The position numbers and the translations under genes are program-made. A DNA stretch of 15,845 bases from Methanospirillum hungatei (GTDB lineage Archaea > Halobacteriota > Methanomicrobia > Methanomicrobiales > Methanospirillaceae). The stretch is from the NCBI RefSeq assembly GCF_020216685.1, contig NZ_JAIWNS010000125.1, positions 1-15,845 of the forward strand, written 5' to 3'. The notes below the pieces were generated by a model. It had not been told where the DNA came from. It saw nothing but the letters and a program-made list of their open reading frames with translations, and ran no database searches. Positions 14,277 through 15,845 of the stretch are shown here, in pieces (positions within the stretch are counted from its first letter, which is position 1; every line of letters begins with the position of its first letter).

Positions 14277-15674
14277 TCAGGAATAGTCACATAATATGGC
14301 CTTTTTAATCCGATAGATACAATAAGCGGATGCGCTGCACATATGGCAATATGGATTTCTGGAAACACAATTTGGGCTCAAAAAATAGAAAACATCATCA
14401 ACTGGCGCAGCAAGGGATTGAATTCGGGAAAATTGTGGAGTGCCGGGCTTTGGCAATGTATCTGTACCAAAAATTATTCGTGCCGCCGTTCTGGCTAATT
14501 TTTTATCAGGGTTCCATGTCGTGATCTGTTCCGGGTAATTTCCGATATAGAGTCCGGTAAGAACGGTGCTTATTGAGCAATCAGCAGCCCCCATGGCAGC
14601 CAAGCGTTGGGCAATTTCTCCCCTCGACACCCCTTCACAGACGTTTCGAAAATCACCACCATATTGTGCATGCACGATTTCAGCAACTTTATGAATCCGC
14701 ATGTGAGGCCCTTCATATGATGTCAGGCGGGGGATCTGATTCCATTTATCCGGTGTATATGTTGCAATCGTGCTGAAAATGTTCTCATAATTATCATCAC
14801 CACAGATTGTTTTGAGAATCTGCGTGATATCATCAACTTTTGAATTCGGGACTATCAATGAGGATAAAAGGAAGAGATTTGCATCACTTCGGGAAATACT
14901 GCCAAAATGTTTTCCTTTTATGTGGGAATATATGAACGGAGAAAAATGTTGCACTCGTTTTTTGTGATGCCTGTCCCGGGCAAGGTTTTGCCTAAAGATC
15001 AGGTCTTCAGATGCAATCAGATAATGGGCATATGCTTCTTCTTTCATCCCGGCCAGGTCAAACAAGATCCCTAATATCCGGTATTGAATGGGCAGAGTGG
15101 CATAGGAAACTGCACAGTTAAATAAATGCCTGGCTTTTTCCAAATCATTTATTTTCCCCTCTGCAAAGGCAAGTGCTGCATACAAAGCAGGATCCTGAGG
15201 ATATTTTTTCATTAAAAAATTCAGATATTTTAAAACTCGGTTCCTATTATTATTGAAATAAAGTGAGTTAACTGCGATTATCAGATCAAAATGCAGGTGT
15301 AATTTTGGATCAGATAATGAGGTTGTCTCCATCCAGCAAATTCCCAATGATTCTTTCAGGATATCTTTTGAATACCCGACTTCAGGAAGGAGAATCTCCT
15401 CTTCAAGATCACAATAACGGGCATTTTCAAAACAGACTGAAGCTGCAACTGGGAGCCCTTGTCTCTTGAGTATTAATCCTTTATATGCCCAGATATCAGA
15501 TTCTGAATCTGATGCCTTCAGGAGCTGATTACATCTGGACAATGCCTCATCGTACCGGCCAGCTGAAATGAATTTTGATATCTCCCAATTTTCATTTTGG
15601 AGATCTGATTCATCTCCATTATCAGAGTCTCTCTCCTTTCTGCTCTCAATTGCTTTTCGAGGTTGTTTTACCAT
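14277..15674 (-). CDS. TPR protein fused to endonuclease III-like [4Fe-4S] domain
   Basis: I do not know this architecture. Residues 1-30 are charged and probably disordered. About 30-95 and 160-225 look like TPR repeats (SAGRYDEALSRCNQLLK, SDIWAYKGLILKRQG, DPALYAALAFAEGKINDLEKARHLF). The C-terminal half (about 262-465) resembles the helical DNA glycosylase fold: LFLLSSLIVPNSKVDDITQI, RIHKVAEIVHAQYGGDF, LAAMGAADCSISTVLTGLYI in the helix-hairpin-helix position, PDKKLARTAARIIFG, and then Cys436-x6-Cys443-x2-Cys446-x5-Cys452, exactly the EndoIII/MutY cluster spacing (14319-14369). The hairpin lacks the LPGVGRKTA consensus, and I see no catalytic lysine; Asp390 might fill the aspartate role. So it may bind DNA without full glycosylase/lyase activity. 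By eye the gene is AT-richer than its neighbours. The ATG at 15674 has a TATA-like box about 23 bases upstream. Confidence 0.75.
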   Translation of the reverse strand: MVKQPRKAIESRKERDSDNGDESDLQNENWEISKFISAGRYDEALSRCNQLLKASDSESDIWAYKGLILKRQGLPVAASVCFENARYCDLEEEILLPEVGYSKDILKESLGICWMETTSLSDPKLHLHFDLIIAVNSLYFNNNRNRVLKYLNFLMKKYPQDPALYAALAFAEGKINDLEKARHLFNCAVSYATLPIQYRILGILFDLAGMKEEAYAHYLIASEDLIFRQNLARDRHHKKRVQHFSPFIYSHIKGKHFGSISRSDANLFLLSSLIVPNSKVDDITQILKTICGDDNYENIFSTIATYTPDKWNQIPRLTSYEGPHMRIHKVAEIVHAQYGGDFRNVCEGVSRGEIAQRLAAMGAADCSISTVLTGLYIGNYPEQITTWNPDKKLARTAARIIFGTDTLPKPGTPQFSRIQSLAAPVDDVFYFLSPNCVSRNPYCHMCSASAYCIYRIKKAILCDYS

Positions 15675-15690
15675 GGGATATCACGATGTG

Positions 15691-15702
15691 AATTTAATAA
15701 AC
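15691..15702 (-). promoter_or_regulatory. TATA-like box of the TPR/EndoIII-like gene
   Basis: On the minus strand TTTATTAAATT is centred about 23 bases before the ATG at 15674, with no Shine-Dalgarno in the short space between. It fits a leaderless archaeal promoter. Confidence 0.5.
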
Positions 15703-15817
15703 GAGTCCTATCTTGAAGGTTTCCGGTTTTGGATTCGTGGATTCATGGTACCATATATCCAGAATTATTCCATGCCGATAGAGTATCAAGGTTTTTTTAA
15801 AGGGTCTACAGGTGTCG

Positions 15818-15829
15818 CCGATATATCGG
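15818..15829. promoter_or_regulatory. Perfect 12-base palindrome near a possible start codon
   Basis: CCGATATATCGG reads the same on both strands. It lies between a T-rich TATA-like stretch (15791-15800) and an ATG at 15835 (ATG AGT ATT) that could open a plus-strand gene continuing beyond the window. Such a position suits a repressor operator; too little sequence remains to confirm a gene. Confidence 0.35.
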
Positions 15830-15845
15830 TTCATATGAGTATTAT

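Noticed and set aside
1..15845. CRISPR array, insertion sequence or prophage
   Set aside because: No regularly spaced repeats, transposase, integrase or terminal inverted repeats were seen.

Overview
The window reads as chromosomal DNA of a hydrogenotrophic methanogenic archaeon, most likely Methanomicrobiales and Methanospirillum-like. The evidence is an archaeal fused sulfopyruvate decarboxylase for coenzyme M, CofH for coenzyme F420, an archaeal initiation factor aIF1A, starts that look leaderless with AT-rich boxes about 25-33 bases upstream, and a dense set of soluble PAS, HAMP and receiver-domain signalling proteins. The order-level placement is inference from gene style, because no rRNA is present.

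Layout. 1-912 is the 3' part of comDE (coenzyme M synthesis). It converges on a soluble chemoreceptor with PAS and poly-HAMP segments (917-3214, minus). Upstream of the receptor on the same strand is an Fe/Mn superoxide dismutase (3269-3889). Divergent from it is a single-chain cupin plus yeast-type cytosine deaminase (3991-4815). A two-gene unit follows: a 68-residue unknown protein and a FIST sensor protein (4875-6187). A small secreted beta-sandwich protein (minus) diverges from a GPR1/FUN34/YaaH acetate-type transporter (6794-7384), and their shared promoter region has a symmetric operator-like site. Then come cofH (minus) and, divergent from it, an aIF1A gene that apparently starts with TTG (8695-9036).

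9279-13564 is a four-gene plus-strand signalling cluster. It holds a receiver-PAS-PAS protein with a histidine-less HisKA-like tail, a receiver-PAS-PAS protein that stops inside its last PAS, a V4R-domain protein, and a membrane-less HAMP histidine kinase. The last two look like a split sensor/kinase pair, and the two receivers are candidate partners. The cluster converges within one base on msrB (13566-14036, minus). The last gene (14277-15674, minus) encodes TPR-like repeats joined to an endonuclease III-like C-terminal half with an exact Cx6Cx2Cx5C iron-sulfur motif. It is the least familiar gene here and the best candidate for something undescribed.

Themes: cofactor synthesis for methanogenesis, repair of and defence against oxidative damage (SOD, MsrB), and soluble signal transduction. 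I found no tRNA, rRNA, CRISPR array, insertion sequence or integrase. No gene-free stretch exceeds 300 bases. The longest are 9037-9278 (promoter region and weak hairpins) and 14037-14276 (AT-rich, probable msrB promoter, nothing else recognisable).
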